Below are positions 45,732 through 54,650 of a stretch of 64,000 nucleotides of DNA, one piece after another; positions within the stretch are counted from its first letter, which is position 1, and every line of letters starts with the position of its first letter. The notes below the pieces were generated by a model. It was given only the letters and a program-made list of their open reading frames with translations, was not told the DNA's origin and ran no database searches. The translations under genes were made by a program, and so were the position numbers. Source of the DNA: Methylobacter tundripaludum. GTDB lineage: Bacteria; Pseudomonadota; Gammaproteobacteria; Methylococcales; Methylomonadaceae. The DNA is taken from the NCBI RefSeq assembly GCF_002934365.1, contig NZ_PTIY01000009.1, positions 1 through 64,000 of the forward strand, read 5' to 3'.

Positions 45732-46382
45732 TTAACGGAATATTTCAGCCTTTGAGCGGCTGCTTGGCGTTTCGCAATACATGACCATTGTTATTAGTTC
45801 GGCAATGTTTTCCGCCTGCATTTTTTCCATGATACTCGCCCTGTGTACGTCCACAGTGCGATTGCTGATATTAAGTATTTTTGCCGATTCCTTGTTGGAA
45901 TGGCTTTTGACTATCAGGCTCAGCACCTCTTTTTCCCTGGCCGTTAAATGATTAATGCGTTCTTGTATGAGGTTTTTTTTGGTAAATTCCTCTCTGAATG
46001 CAAGATCCTTTTCAATGGCCTCATTGATTCGTTCCAGTAATACCGCGTTATCAAACGGTTTTTCCAGAAAATCGACGGCGCCCGCTCTAAATGCTTTTGC
46101 CGAGTCGGCAATATCGGCATGGCCGCTGATAAAAATGATAGGAATGTTAATATCTCTTTTCGATAATTCGTTCTGAAGCTCGTGGCCTGTCATTAACGGC
46201 ATTCTAACGTCCAACAGCAGGCATCCAGGCTGTTCAGGGTCATAATTATTTAAAAAGGCCTCGGCGGATTCAAAGCTCCTGACCGCTTGCCCCGTTGATT
46301 CAATCAGAAGCGTTAGCGAGTCGCGTATCGAGAATTCATCGTCAACTAAATAGACTATCGGTGTTGGTTTATTAACGCCCAT
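45732..46382 (-). CDS. FixJ/TtrR-like response regulator
   Basis: A 216-residue two-domain regulator. Receiver: IVYLVDDEFSIRDSL, phospho-Asp in CLLLDVRMPLMTG, Lys in FLEKPFDN. LuxR/FixJ HTH: LTAREKEVLSLIVKSHSNKE then ISNRTVDVHRASIMEKM. It overlaps the kinase gene by 11 nt (kinase first), so they form a coupled two-component pair. Targets are unknown; the downstream stress-like genes on the other strand are candidates. Confidence 0.92.
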   Translation of the reverse strand: MGVNKPTPIVYLVDDEFSIRDSLTLLIESTGQAVRSFESAEAFLNNYDPEQPGCLLLDVRMPLMTGHELQNELSKRDINIPIIFISGHADIADSAKAFRAGAVDFLEKPFDNAVLLERINEAIEKDLAFREEFTKKNLIQERINHLTAREKEVLSLIVKSHSNKESAKILNISNRTVDVHRASIMEKMQAENIAELITMVMYCETPSSRSKAEIFR

Positions 46383-48282
46383 TAGGTTGGTTCCGTGTTG
46401 GTAGAGTGAAATAAAAAGTAGCGTCTTTTCCAGGTTCGCTATCGAAATTCAATGTGCCCTCATGGGCTTCGACAAGCGAGCGACTGATCGATAGTCCCAT
46501 GCCCATGCCGTTTGTCTTAGTGGTATAAAAAGGCGTCAATATCTTTTGTCGTTGCTCTTCATCAATGCCGGGTCCATTGTCTTTTACCCTGATCTGTATG
46601 CCATCATTCAACGTTAGTCGGCTATGGATTGTTAACTGCCGTTGCTGCTTTGCAGGTAGGTTTTGCAAGGCTTCGATGCTATTTCTGATCAGGTTTATGA
46701 TGACCTGTTCTATTTGGACATGATCGACATAGATGGGCGGCAGATTATTTTTCAGTTCAAATATCAGCTTTATGCCGTTTTGTTTGAGTTCATCGGTGCA
46801 TAGACTGACGGCTTCATGAATCAAGCAATTAACGTCGGCGGTTGAACGATGTTTGGAATGGGACTTGACGAACTCCCTCATGCGATGAATGATCTGTCCG
46901 GCCCTCAACGCCTGTTGCTGGGTTTTGTGTAATATCTCGATGAGCTTTGCCAGATCGGGATTTTCAGCGTTAATAAGGTTTAAGCTGGCTTGGGCGTAAC
47001 TGGAAATCGCTGACAGGGGTTGATTAACCTCATGGGCAATGCCTGAAGCCATTTCCCCCATCAGCCCCAGGCGAGTGACATGGGCGAGTTCGTCCAGGTG
47101 TTCCTTGTCCTGCTGTTCCCGGTATTTGCGTAGACTCACGTCACGCACAATATTGGTAAAATAGTGCGCATTATCGATTGAAAACTCTGCTATGGACAGG
47201 TCTAGCGGCACGATAGAGCCATTTTTGTGTATACCTTCAATCTCCCTGATTTGGCCGACAGATTCGAACGTGGAAGGCAAGCAACAATGATTCGTTTCTT
47301 TCGGCGATGACCGCATCAGTTTGCTAATGTTGTAACCGACCAGCTCCTGGGGTTTATAGCCGAAAATAGTTTCTACTGCGGCGTTAGCGGAGACGATGAT
47401 GTCGGACGTGTTAACCGTGATAATGCCTTCGACAGAGGCATTAAAAATAGAGTTGAGTTTGGCTTCCCGTTCCACTAACTGATGTCTGGAGCGGCGCAGT
47501 TCTTCAACTTTTTTCATTAAACTCAGGTTGCTTGCAATCAGTTGGTTGGTTTGTTTGCGAATCGTTTCTTCCAATTGTTCATTAAGACGGGCAATGGTGT
47601 CTTGGGCCTGTTTGCATTCGTTTATGTTGTTAATGGCCAAGCATATTTGCAGTGAGTTTTTATCGTTGCAAACGACTCTTGCGTAGCATTCAACATAAGT
47701 TGATATGCCGTTTTTATCCTGTGATTGCGGCGAGTTTGTGCAAAGTTGAAAGTATTGGCATTTTGACTGAGTCGGCGACCTACTCGAATCATTGATGCCG
47801 GTGTTAAAGGTTTGGCCGGTGTTTAGGGTTAAAAGGCTGCGGAGAAACAAGTAATAATTATCCTGGTCCGAAGGATGAACAAATTCTCCAAATCGCTTGT
47901 TGATAAGTTCCTGTTTTGTATGCCCCAGCAGGGTTGACGCCGCAATATTGGCTTTTTGGATGATTCCGGTTTCATTTAGAGTCAGATAACCAACAGGCGA
48001 TAAGTCATAAAGCAGGGCATAGTTATCACGGGAAGCTGTCAACTCCAGATGAGCTCGGTTTAATTCCTCGTTCTGCATTTTCAGCTCTATTTGCTGAACC
48101 TGAAACTCAAACAGCAGTTTTTGAATGTCTTCGGTGGACATTTTGGCAATATCTGCTTTGGAGTGGCGGAGCATGCTTTCTGCCTGTTTCAGGATGGCTT
48201 CACTGTGTTGACTTAGAAAAGAACCTGCTGGGCCGCCGTTAACGTTTTTAGCATTCAGGTCTCTGATCAGTGATTTGTTCAT
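46372..48282 (-). CDS. PAS-domain sensor histidine kinase, FixL-like
   Basis: A 636-residue cytoplasmic kinase. No TM segments. PAS domains are visible near residues 85-200 (DLSPVGYLTLNETGIIQKAN) and 265-385 (GIITVNTSDIIVSANAAVET), with a coiled coil between. HisKA contains GIAHEVNQPLSAI; HATPase has NLIRNSIEAL, DNGPGI and GMGMGLSISRS. The second PAS plus kinase core is FixL-like; haem binding cannot be told from sequence alone. Transcribed with the FixJ-like regulator. Confidence 0.92.
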   Translation of the reverse strand: MNKSLIRDLNAKNVNGGPAGSFLSQHSEAILKQAESMLRHSKADIAKMSTEDIQKLLFEFQVQQIELKMQNEELNRAHLELTASRDNYALLYDLSPVGYLTLNETGIIQKANIAASTLLGHTKQELINKRFGEFVHPSDQDNYYLFLRSLLTLNTGQTFNTGINDSSRSPTQSKCQYFQLCTNSPQSQDKNGISTYVECYARVVCNDKNSLQICLAINNINECKQAQDTIARLNEQLEETIRKQTNQLIASNLSLMKKVEELRRSRHQLVEREAKLNSIFNASVEGIITVNTSDIIVSANAAVETIFGYKPQELVGYNISKLMRSSPKETNHCCLPSTFESVGQIREIEGIHKNGSIVPLDLSIAEFSIDNAHYFTNIVRDVSLRKYREQQDKEHLDELAHVTRLGLMGEMASGIAHEVNQPLSAISSYAQASLNLINAENPDLAKLIEILHKTQQQALRAGQIIHRMREFVKSHSKHRSTADVNCLIHEAVSLCTDELKQNGIKLIFELKNNLPPIYVDHVQIEQVIINLIRNSIEALQNLPAKQQRQLTIHSRLTLNDGIQIRVKDNGPGIDEEQRQKILTPFYTTKTNGMGMGLSISRSLVEAHEGTLNFDSEPGKDATFYFTLPTRNQPNGR

Positions 48283-48853
48283 AACCAGTATCCGTTTCTG
48301 CGGGGTGGTAAAATTAAGAATGGATCTGTCCCTTTTGCAGTATTGTTACTTTTAGCCGCATGCGAGGATTAATCTTTTATTTTATGAGTCTGCTGAGAGA
48401 TGAGAAAGCATACTCTGTATGCCGTTGCAATTCACCCAGTATATAATCATAAACCGATTAAGGGCTGCTTTCCAATCACTGTATAGCCCGCCCATTTTAA
48501 TAACGCAATGGGCTTGCACGGCATATCCTGTCATACAGGTTGCGCTGATTATAGATGGAACCCCCATTATCCAGATCAAGAAATCATCAAGAAAAACACA
48601 CCTCACCGACGCTAAAGAATCATAACGCCTGTTGATTATAAATGACGGTCGCGAAAGCGATTGTCTTAAGGCTTGGCTGTATCTCAAGCTATTGAATTTA
48701 TAGAAATAAAATAAAACATAAGTGTTTGTACGAGTTATGTCGGCTAACTTGTTGTGTTAGATTTGCTGCCGTTTATACATATCGTCCCATTATTTTTTTG
48801 CCATAAAATGAATAAGGATTGATATTTTTTGGAAATGTGCAGGAGGTGAGGTT
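48283..48853. other. 571-nt intergenic region between the kinase and DUF2934 genes
   Basis: No gene I can support. It should hold the divergent promoters of the FixL/FixJ pair and the DUF2934 gene. A small hairpin GCCCATT...AATGGGC lies around 48490-48512. The region is A+T-rich, especially 48690-48840, and the only long frame (minus, 48382-48687) has no coding character. Confidence 0.6.
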
Positions 48854-49048
48854 GTGATTGATTTTAATTCAGAGCAAGAATCGAATAAGGTCGTTTTTGA
48901 TGAGGGCAAGTTTCGCAAAATGGTTACAGAACGGGCTTATAGTAAATTCAGAAAAAGAGGGGGTATCGGAGGGCATGACATGGAAGATTGGCTCGAGGCT
49001 GAATCGGAAATTAAAAAACAATGCTTTTACTGGTTTCATGATGAGTAA
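48854..49048 (+). CDS. DUF2934 small protein
   Basis: A 64-residue protein. The core FRKMVTERAYSKFRKRGG then GGHDMEDWLEAESEI matches DUF2934 (RIxxRAYxxxxxRG...DWxxAExEI). Function is unknown; genes of this family often accompany stress or energy-storage genes. The start is GTG at 48854 with a perfect AGGAGGTGAG ribosome site 5-14 nt upstream. The next gene begins about 30 nt later. Confidence 0.85.
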   Translation: MIDFNSEQESNKVVFDEGKFRKMVTERAYSKFRKRGGIGGHDMEDWLEAESEIKKQCFYWFHDE

Positions 49049-49078
49049 TTTTTTTGATTTAAAACTATGGTGTTTATT

Positions 49079-49801
49079 ATGAAACGAAACAAGATAACCG
49101 GGACTCTCAGCAAGGATAAATTAAAAAAACACAAACAGCGTGTTGCTTTCCATGAAGCGGGGCATACCGCGGGTATTTATTTAAACAACAAAGCCAGGCG
49201 CTTGCCGCCGGTCTTTTTTAAGATTGTCTTTAAGGGGATGAGCGGCGCGACGGACACTGATGCGAGACCTTATCAAACAACCGATGACGATTGTATTGCG
49301 CGAGTGGAAGGAGGGCGGTTAATTGAGTTTTTACCGCTCTCAATGCAGAATTTAACGGAGCATAATGATGCGAACAGGCAATCGGCAAAAGATTACATGG
49401 CTGCTTTTGATGCGGATGTCATTAATCTGCTTATTGGACCTTTAGCTGAAGCTAAATATGTCGTCGACAAAGATGACGAGCTATTTAATCGTCAGTTAAT
49501 CAACTTGAAAGCCTTAAAAAATTATGGCGGCAGTTCCGATCTTGCTCTGGTTGATGAATATTTACAAAGTTTCTCTGCCGATGAACAGCAAAAAACCGAT
49601 AAATTGAATGAACTGTTTACCGCAGCGTTTGACTTTGTAAATAATGATGCAAACTGGGCGGCAATCACCAAGCTGGCGGATTATATTTACGGCGCGAGTG
49701 AAAACATTATTGATTACGAAGAGGTTGTTTCAATACTTGAGCAGTCGGTCGCTCATTTTCAAAATCGAAGAAGCAAAGCAAGGCGTCATTACAATGGATG
49801 A
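49079..49801 (+). CDS. stand-alone HEAGH metalloprotease-like protein (FtsH peptidase-domain type)
   Basis: A 240-residue soluble protein. KQRVAFHEAGHTAGIYLNN resembles the zinc-binding helix of the M41 (FtsH) peptidase domain (HEAGHA); later, LIGPLAEAKYVV and NYGGSSDLALVDEYLQ resemble the third-ligand region (aspartate in GGSSDL, compare GASNDL in FtsH). No AAA+ ATPase or TM helices are present. Start could be ATG 49067 or 49079; the second is closer to a normal N-terminus. Proteolytic activity is inferred. Confidence 0.72.
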   Translation: MKRNKITGTLSKDKLKKHKQRVAFHEAGHTAGIYLNNKARRLPPVFFKIVFKGMSGATDTDARPYQTTDDDCIARVEGGRLIEFLPLSMQNLTEHNDANRQSAKDYMAAFDADVINLLIGPLAEAKYVVDKDDELFNRQLINLKALKNYGGSSDLALVDEYLQSFSADEQQKTDKLNELFTAAFDFVNNDANWAAITKLADYIYGASENIIDYEEVVSILEQSVAHFQNRRSKARRHYNG

Positions 49802-50240
49802 CTCAAAGAACAGTATTTTTAAGGCCGTACTCGCGTTGCTGGGTAATTTTTCATATATCTGAAAAACCTGGTTTAAGTTATCTTTTTAAACGGGAACCGG
49901 AGCGGGAATTCAATAAACCGGCCGAGAATAAAAACACCGGTTCCAGGTAAAGAAAGATTCTTTTCTTCGTATTGTTATTGATCCTGATGCTTTCACCACT
50001 CAGTTAGTTCGGCAGGCAATGGATGCTATAAGCTGGTTTTTTTGCTAAGAATTTACCGAATGAAGAAATGGCGGTTGTTGTAATGGGGAGGAATCTCGGC
50101 AACCAGTGCGTTGATCTTATGCTGTTTTTACGGTTTATCGTGTTGATCGTAAAGTTAGGTGGCAATGCTATTGCGTAGTTCAACTGTTTTTGTTGGGGCC
50201 GACCGGACTTTCGCCCCAAAAGACAGACAGGGAGACTGAT
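49802..50240. other. intergenic stretch of 439 nt
   Basis: No supported gene. A short frame on the plus strand around 49965-50060 reads VIDPDAFTTQLVRQAMDAI and then stops; it may be gene debris but I do not recognise it. The minus-strand frame 50004-50219 has no coding character. An AGGGAG ribosome site ends the stretch before the mini-ORF. Confidence 0.5.
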
Positions 50241-50336
50241 ATGTATTATGTACGCACATTAGATGAACCGTTTATGAATTTAATGTATAAAAAAAGGAAA
50301 CAATCTGTCTACTTTTTTGGCTATTGCCATCAATAG
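50241..50336 (+). CDS. 31-residue mini-ORF of unknown function
   Basis: ATG at 50241 follows AGGGAG (50229-50234) at good spacing. The product is 31 residues with basic YKKRKQ in the middle and an aromatic end YFFGYCHQ. No family recognised. Its end contains the -35 box for the following micro-membrane gene, so it could be a leader peptide or an upstream transcript element. It could also be a chance frame. Confidence 0.4.
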   Translation: MYYVRTLDEPFMNLMYKKRKQSVYFFGYCHQ

Positions 50337-50352
50337 GCCTCTTTATTATAGT
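50324..50352 (+). promoter_or_regulatory. promoter of micro-membrane protein gene 1
   Basis: -35 TTGCCA (50324-50329), exactly 17 nt spacer, -10 TATAGT (50347-50352). The predicted leader is about 43 nt. The same -10 and spacing occur before the paralogue at 53226. Confidence 0.7.
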
Positions 50353-50401
50353 TGAGCCGTAGTTTAGAAAAACCTTTTCAACTTGATACGAGGATTTACT
50401 C

Positions 50402-50575
50402 ATGAACGACCTTTACAAAGATATTTTAATCGGAACGGTATTTATAACCGGCCTGTTGGGCTTTATTTCCGGTGAATTCATTATCTCATCTACACTATTC
50501 GCAACTGCGGCTATTGCCAGTAACGTTAACTTAAACCGTAAACGGGGCAAAGCCGGACAATTATCATGCGAATGA
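50402..50575 (+). CDS. micro-membrane protein, paralogue 1
   Basis: A 57-residue protein with two short hydrophobic segments (ILIGTVFITGLLGFI and FIISSTLFATAAIASNV) joined by SGE, probably a helical hairpin, then a basic tail NLNRKRGK. About 60% identical over 46 residues to the 50-residue protein at 53226; shared core GFxSGEFIxS and FATAAIxSN. ATG at 50402 follows GAGGA. Own promoter (50324) and terminator (50613) make it a monocistronic unit. No known family recognised. The paralogy and regulatory signals are the evidence for coding. Confidence 0.85.
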   Translation: MNDLYKDILIGTVFITGLLGFISGEFIISSTLFATAAIASNVNLNRKRGKAGQLSCE

Positions 50576-50612
50576 CCCTCCCCCTATTTGAACTGATTAA
50601 TACAGCGACTTG

Positions 50613-50656
50613 AAGACTTCCAAGGCTTAACCGGTCTTGGAAGTCTTTTTGTTTTT
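50613..50656 (+). terminator. terminator of micro-membrane gene 1
   Basis: A perfect 12-bp stem AAGACTTCCAAG (50613-50624) with CTTGGAAGTCTT (50635-50646), a 10-nt loop and a T-rich end TTTTTGTTTTT. Confidence 0.92.
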
Positions 50657-50860
50657 AACCCTCTTACCTTACACCTCCTGGAAAACCTCATCGGTTGACC
50701 GCATAAAACCGGCTTGTTGAAGTCTTTTGTTTTAATAGCGTTGCTGAAGATTCACGGGTGCCGTTCGATTACCGGTTCGGCGTAGCCGCGAAAATCGCAA
50801 GCGTTTTTTTGCAAGACGATCCGGCCATGTCTTTCAACGGTTTGAATGCAACTGATTTAT

Positions 50861-52951
50861 TTAGCATTCTCTATTCTCAAAAACCACGACTGTTTGGGTA
50901 TTCACCGAATAAAAATTTTCATTCACCGTTTTTTGATCTTGTGGCGGCACAATATCATGCGGCGATTCCAGCGACGTGTCCAAGGCCAGACACCATGCAT
51001 AACCGTAAATAACCGGCAGCTCAATGATAACCGGCCGGTCTGACATGTTCATCACGATGTGCAGGTCGGGTTCGTTACTTTCAATGCCCGCCAGGGTAAA
51101 CGCCAGAACGCTGGACTCCGGGTCATCCCATAACGGTTTGTTAAGTTCAGTACCATGCCATTGGATTTCGGCTATTTCCCGGCCATCGATGGGTTTCCCG
51201 GTTAAGAAACGCCGCCGCATAATGGATGAATGTCTTTTGCGCAACGCTATCATCAGTTGAACGAAACGCAACATATCGGCATTTTTCTCGGTCATGCGCC
51301 AGTCTATCCAGGACAGCTCATTATCCTGGCAATAACAATTATTATTACCGTGCTGGCTGTTTAATATCTCATCGCCTGCAAGCAGCATCGGGACTCCCTG
51401 GCTGAGCAGCAACATCGTGAAAACATTTCTCGCCTGTTTTCTGCGTAACGCCAGAACGCCTGGATCTTTGGTTTCTCCCTCAATGCCGCAGTTGTAACTT
51501 AAATTATTATTACAGCCATCCTGGTTATGCTCGCCGTTAGCATAATTATGTTTTTCGTTGTAACTGAACAAGTCATACAAGGTAAATCCGTCGTGACAGG
51601 TTACAAAGTTAATGCTGTTAATGGGCAGACGCCCTTTGTGTTCATACAGGTCGTTACTGCCGCAGAGACGGGTCGCAAGTTCGTTGACCAAGCCCTTATC
51701 GCCGCGCACAAAACGCCGGATAACATCCCGGTATCTTCCGTTCCATTCGGCCCACCGATAGCCGGGGAAACTGCCGACCTGATACAACCCGGCCGCATCC
51801 CAGGCCTCGGCAATCAGTTTGGTTTTGGCCAGCTGTGCCGAAAGCTCGATACCCCAGAGCAAAGGGGGGTCTTGCAGGACCTTGCCGTCTTCACCCCGTG
51901 CTAGTGCACTGGCCAGATCAAAACGGAAACCGTCGACATGCATTTCCCTGACCCAATATTCCAGGCAGCTGATGATGAAGTTGGCGACCAGAGGATGATT
52001 GGCGTTTACCGTATTGCCGCATCCGGTATAGTCATGAAGAATGCTCTTGTTGAACTTGTCATGATGATAAAAAATGTCATCTCCGATGCCCCTGAAATTA
52101 ATGATGGGGCCGTCCGCGCCGGCTTCTGCGGTATGGTTAAACACAACATCCATAATGACGCCTATGCCCGCCCGGTGCAGCGCCTTGACCAAGTCGCGAA
52201 ACTCCTGCACATGGGTTCCCTGCTCCGGGGTGACGCAGTAGCCTGGATGCGGGCTGAAAAAACTGTGAGTGCTATAACCCCAGTAGTTTTTCAATCCCAT
52301 ATCGGCCGTGTATTGAGGGACGTCCTGCTCATCGAAAGCCATGACCGGCAATAGTTCAACGTGAGTGATACCAAGCTTTTGCAGGTAGGGGATTTTTTCA
52401 ATCAAGCCTGCAAAAGTACCCGGATGAGCCACTCCCGAGGAAGGATGCCGGGTAAATCCGCCGACATGCAGTTCGTAGACAATGGCTTTTTCGCTGCGAA
52501 TGCGTAGCGGCACGTCGCCTTCCCAGTCATACCGGTCGTCAACGACGATGCAGCGCATCGCGTTAAGTTTGTTGTCGCCGGGCATGCATGCGGCTTTGCG
52601 GCTCCAGCGTTGATGGCTGACGGCGCGCGCCCAAGGATCAATCAGTTGCTTGTTTTTATCAAAATGCAGGCCCGCTTCACGGACCTGATTGGGGCCGTCC
52701 ATGCGCCACGCATACCAAGTGCCGGCCGGCAAGCCGACCACATAAACGTGCCAGGAAAAGAAAGTCCGGTTGATTTCCTCCTGCAATACTATGGTTTGAA
52801 AGGGGTCATCGCAATCCGAGGTAGTAAACAGTAAAAGTTCCACATGCGTTGCATAACGGCTGAAAATGGAAAAATTAACCCCCTTGTTTTTAGCTATGGA
52901 ACCGGAAGGGTAAGGATTCCCCGGTTTTAACTGATATTCTTTTTTTTGCAT
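50861..52951 (-). CDS. glgX: glycogen debranching enzyme GlgX
   Basis: A 696-residue GH13 isoamylase/GlgX hydrolysing alpha-1,6 branches of limit-dextrin glycogen. An N-terminal CBM48-like domain (GVNFSIFSRYATHVELLLF) precedes the barrel; catalytic residues lie in VDGFRFDLASAL (nucleophile Asp) and LIAEAWDAAG (acid/base Glu), with NFVTCHDGFTLYDL (Asp transition-state stabiliser). Length is typical (660-720). No other glycogen gene is adjacent. A candidate promoter lies at 53024-53051; paralogous micro-membrane genes flank it on the opposite strand. Confidence 0.95.
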   Translation of the reverse strand: MQKKEYQLKPGNPYPSGSIAKNKGVNFSIFSRYATHVELLLFTTSDCDDPFQTIVLQEEINRTFFSWHVYVVGLPAGTWYAWRMDGPNQVREAGLHFDKNKQLIDPWARAVSHQRWSRKAACMPGDNKLNAMRCIVVDDRYDWEGDVPLRIRSEKAIVYELHVGGFTRHPSSGVAHPGTFAGLIEKIPYLQKLGITHVELLPVMAFDEQDVPQYTADMGLKNYWGYSTHSFFSPHPGYCVTPEQGTHVQEFRDLVKALHRAGIGVIMDVVFNHTAEAGADGPIINFRGIGDDIFYHHDKFNKSILHDYTGCGNTVNANHPLVANFIISCLEYWVREMHVDGFRFDLASALARGEDGKVLQDPPLLWGIELSAQLAKTKLIAEAWDAAGLYQVGSFPGYRWAEWNGRYRDVIRRFVRGDKGLVNELATRLCGSNDLYEHKGRLPINSINFVTCHDGFTLYDLFSYNEKHNYANGEHNQDGCNNNLSYNCGIEGETKDPGVLALRRKQARNVFTMLLLSQGVPMLLAGDEILNSQHGNNNCYCQDNELSWIDWRMTEKNADMLRFVQLMIALRKRHSSIMRRRFLTGKPIDGREIAEIQWHGTELNKPLWDDPESSVLAFTLAGIESNEPDLHIVMNMSDRPVIIELPVIYGYAWCLALDTSLESPHDIVPPQDQKTVNENFYSVNTQTVVVFENREC

Positions 52952-53023
52952 ATCCTCGTCTCACGCTTTGCAATCACAAAGCTTAATAAATATTCGGGTC
53001 GTGTTTACGAACTCATAAAGACT

Positions 53024-53051
53024 ATTATCCAAAGCCTCCGGCTAAAGGCAA
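53024..53051 (-). promoter_or_regulatory. candidate glgX promoter
   Basis: On the minus strand -35 TTGCCT (53051-53046), 16-nt spacer, -10 GATAAT (53029-53024), about 70 nt upstream of the glgX ATG. Confidence 0.45.
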
Positions 53052-53149
53052 AAGAATTTAGGCTAATTTTCCGTTACTTAGCAACGAAAGCCAATGCTTA
53101 AAAATCAATTGTATTCATATAGGAAACTATTAGTTAATAATAGCTGATA

Positions 53150-53178
53150 TTGTCAATCCATAGGTACGCATATATAGT
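53150..53178 (+). promoter_or_regulatory. promoter of micro-membrane protein gene 2
   Basis: -35 TTGTCA (53150-53155), 17-nt spacer, -10 TATAGT (53173-53178). Predicted leader about 41 nt. The architecture mirrors the promoter at 50324. Confidence 0.72.
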
Positions 53179-53225
53179 ATAACCAACATTGATTACTTCT
53201 TACCGAAAATTAAAGGGGCTTTAAA

Positions 53226-53378
53226 ATGACTGATTTTCAAAGAGATATTCTAATAGGGCTGATGTTTGTTGTTGGTATTCTGGGCTTTCTTTCCGGCGAG
53301 TTCATTGTTTCAACCATCATGTTTGCAACAGCCGCAATATTCAGCAATATGCTGTTAAGTCGCAGATTGCTGGGTTAA
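53226..53378 (+). CDS. micro-membrane protein, paralogue 2
   Basis: A 50-residue protein: charged start MTDFQRD, two hydrophobic segments (ILIGLMFVVGILGFL, FIVSTIMFATAAIFSNMLL) around the invariant SGEF, and a basic end SRRLLG. Paralogue of 50402-50575. AAAGGGG lies 9-15 nt before the ATG. It has its own promoter (53150) and terminator (53436). The two copies share the charge pattern, glycines of the first segment and the ATAA stretch of the second, so selection on protein sequence is likely. Confidence 0.85.
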   Translation: MTDFQRDILIGLMFVVGILGFLSGEFIVSTIMFATAAIFSNMLLSRRLLG

Positions 53379-53435
53379 AGTTTCTACCACCTCTTGGTAT
53401 CCTGCCTCAAACAGTATCTCTCCTGTTTGATTTTT

Positions 53436-53468
53436 ACTCCCGTTGCTTAGGCGACGGGAGTTTTTTTT
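53436..53468 (+). terminator. terminator of micro-membrane gene 2
   Basis: ACTCCCGTTGC and GCGACGGGAGT form an 11-bp stem (one G-T pair) with loop TTAG, followed by eight T. It lies 57 nt after the stop, between convergent genes. Confidence 0.93.
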
Positions 53469-53495
53469 GCCTTAATTTTTCGCCTGTCCTACAAG

Positions 53496-54647
53496 TTAAG
53501 CCGCCGATACCGCTTTCACGATAACGAATTTTGAGTTGGCCGCGATAATCGAATGCGCGCCGAAAAGGCGGCCAAGGTAACTGTGATAATCCAGATGCCG
53601 GTTGCCGATCACCCATAATTCACCGCCTTTGCGCAGCACCCTTTTTGACTGTTTAAACAAGCCGGCGGCTATCTGGTCGCCTACGGTATTTTGCTGATGA
53701 AACGGCGGATTGCACAGAATCAGGTCGGCGGATTCCGATTCAACCCCGATCAAGCCGTCGCCGACGCGGAAAGTCGCTTGGCGCTGCTCCCCAAAAGTAC
53801 GCTGAAAATTATCCTTGGCCGACGCCACCGCCATGAAAGACTCATCGACAAAATGCACCGTCGCCAAAGGGCAGCGTTCTGCGGCGATTAAACCGACCAG
53901 GCCGTTGCCGCAACCCAAGTCGATAATGTCGCAAGCATCCTGCCGGGACGGAAGATGCTGGAGAAAAAAGCGAGTGCCTATATCGAGACTGTCGCGCGAG
54001 AATACATTGGCATGGTTGCTAATCAGGAGCTCGGTATTTTCAAGCCGGTAACAAAGCGGATAAGGGCTAGGCGGAATAATCAATTCGGCATCAGGCGATG
54101 CAAAAACCAGCCGCGCCTTTTTTTTTGCCAGCGAGGTCGTCGTCGGACCGACCAAGCGCTCCAGCAGTTTCCAAACCGAGGGCGGCAGGGTCTTGATCAT
54201 GCCCGCGACAATCACCCGGCTTGTAGGCGTTAAATGCGGGTGCAGGCGTATCAGCTCGTCCTCCAGCAAGGCCAGGGTTTTCGGCGCTTTAATCAGCACC
54301 AGATCGAATACGCCCTCCGGCGATTCAAGGCTGTTCAGCAAGCTGACGCTATGTTCAGGCAAGTTATTTACGGCGAGATTAAGCCGCGTGGCCTGTTGCG
54401 ACAGATAGGAATCCGACATCGCATAAGGCCGGTAAGCGCTCAACGCTACGGACAGTGCGCCGAAACTGTCATTCAATATCAAAATCCGCGCGCTCGTTGC
54501 CGGACCATCCGGCAGTGGCAGCTGTTCCGCAACCGTGTCGAGCAGATATTCGTCCGCCGCGTCCCAGGCGCGCAGCAACTCCCTCGGCCGTTTCGGCAGC
54601 CGGTTTAGTTCAAATTCGCCTTGGGCAACGGTTAGATGATTGGACAT
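53496..54647 (-). CDS. rlmG: 23S rRNA m2G1835 methyltransferase RlmG
   Basis: A 383-residue RsmC/RlmG-type double-domain methyltransferase. The N-terminal half is a degenerate Rossmann domain (LRAWDAADEYLL, RILILNDSFGALSVALS); the C-terminal half is active: DIIDLGCGNGLVGLIAAE (SAM) and ADLILCNPPFHQQ (NPPF for guanine N2). AWDAADEYLL points to RlmG rather than RsmC. The efpL gene lies directly upstream (3 nt). Confidence 0.9.
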   Translation of the reverse strand: MSNHLTVAQGEFELNRLPKRPRELLRAWDAADEYLLDTVAEQLPLPDGPATSARILILNDSFGALSVALSAYRPYAMSDSYLSQQATRLNLAVNNLPEHSVSLLNSLESPEGVFDLVLIKAPKTLALLEDELIRLHPHLTPTSRVIVAGMIKTLPPSVWKLLERLVGPTTTSLAKKKARLVFASPDAELIIPPSPYPLCYRLENTELLISNHANVFSRDSLDIGTRFFLQHLPSRQDACDIIDLGCGNGLVGLIAAERCPLATVHFVDESFMAVASAKDNFQRTFGEQRQATFRVGDGLIGVESESADLILCNPPFHQQNTVGDQIAAGLFKQSKRVLRKGGELWVIGNRHLDYHSYLGRLFGAHSIIAANSKFVIVKAVSAA

Positions 54648-54650
54648 GGC

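Noticed and set aside
48382..48687. 101-codon minus-strand frame in the intergenic region
   Set aside because: No ribosome site, no homology, and unusual composition; probably chance.
50004..50219. 71-codon minus-strand frame
   Set aside because: No coding character or recognisable domain.
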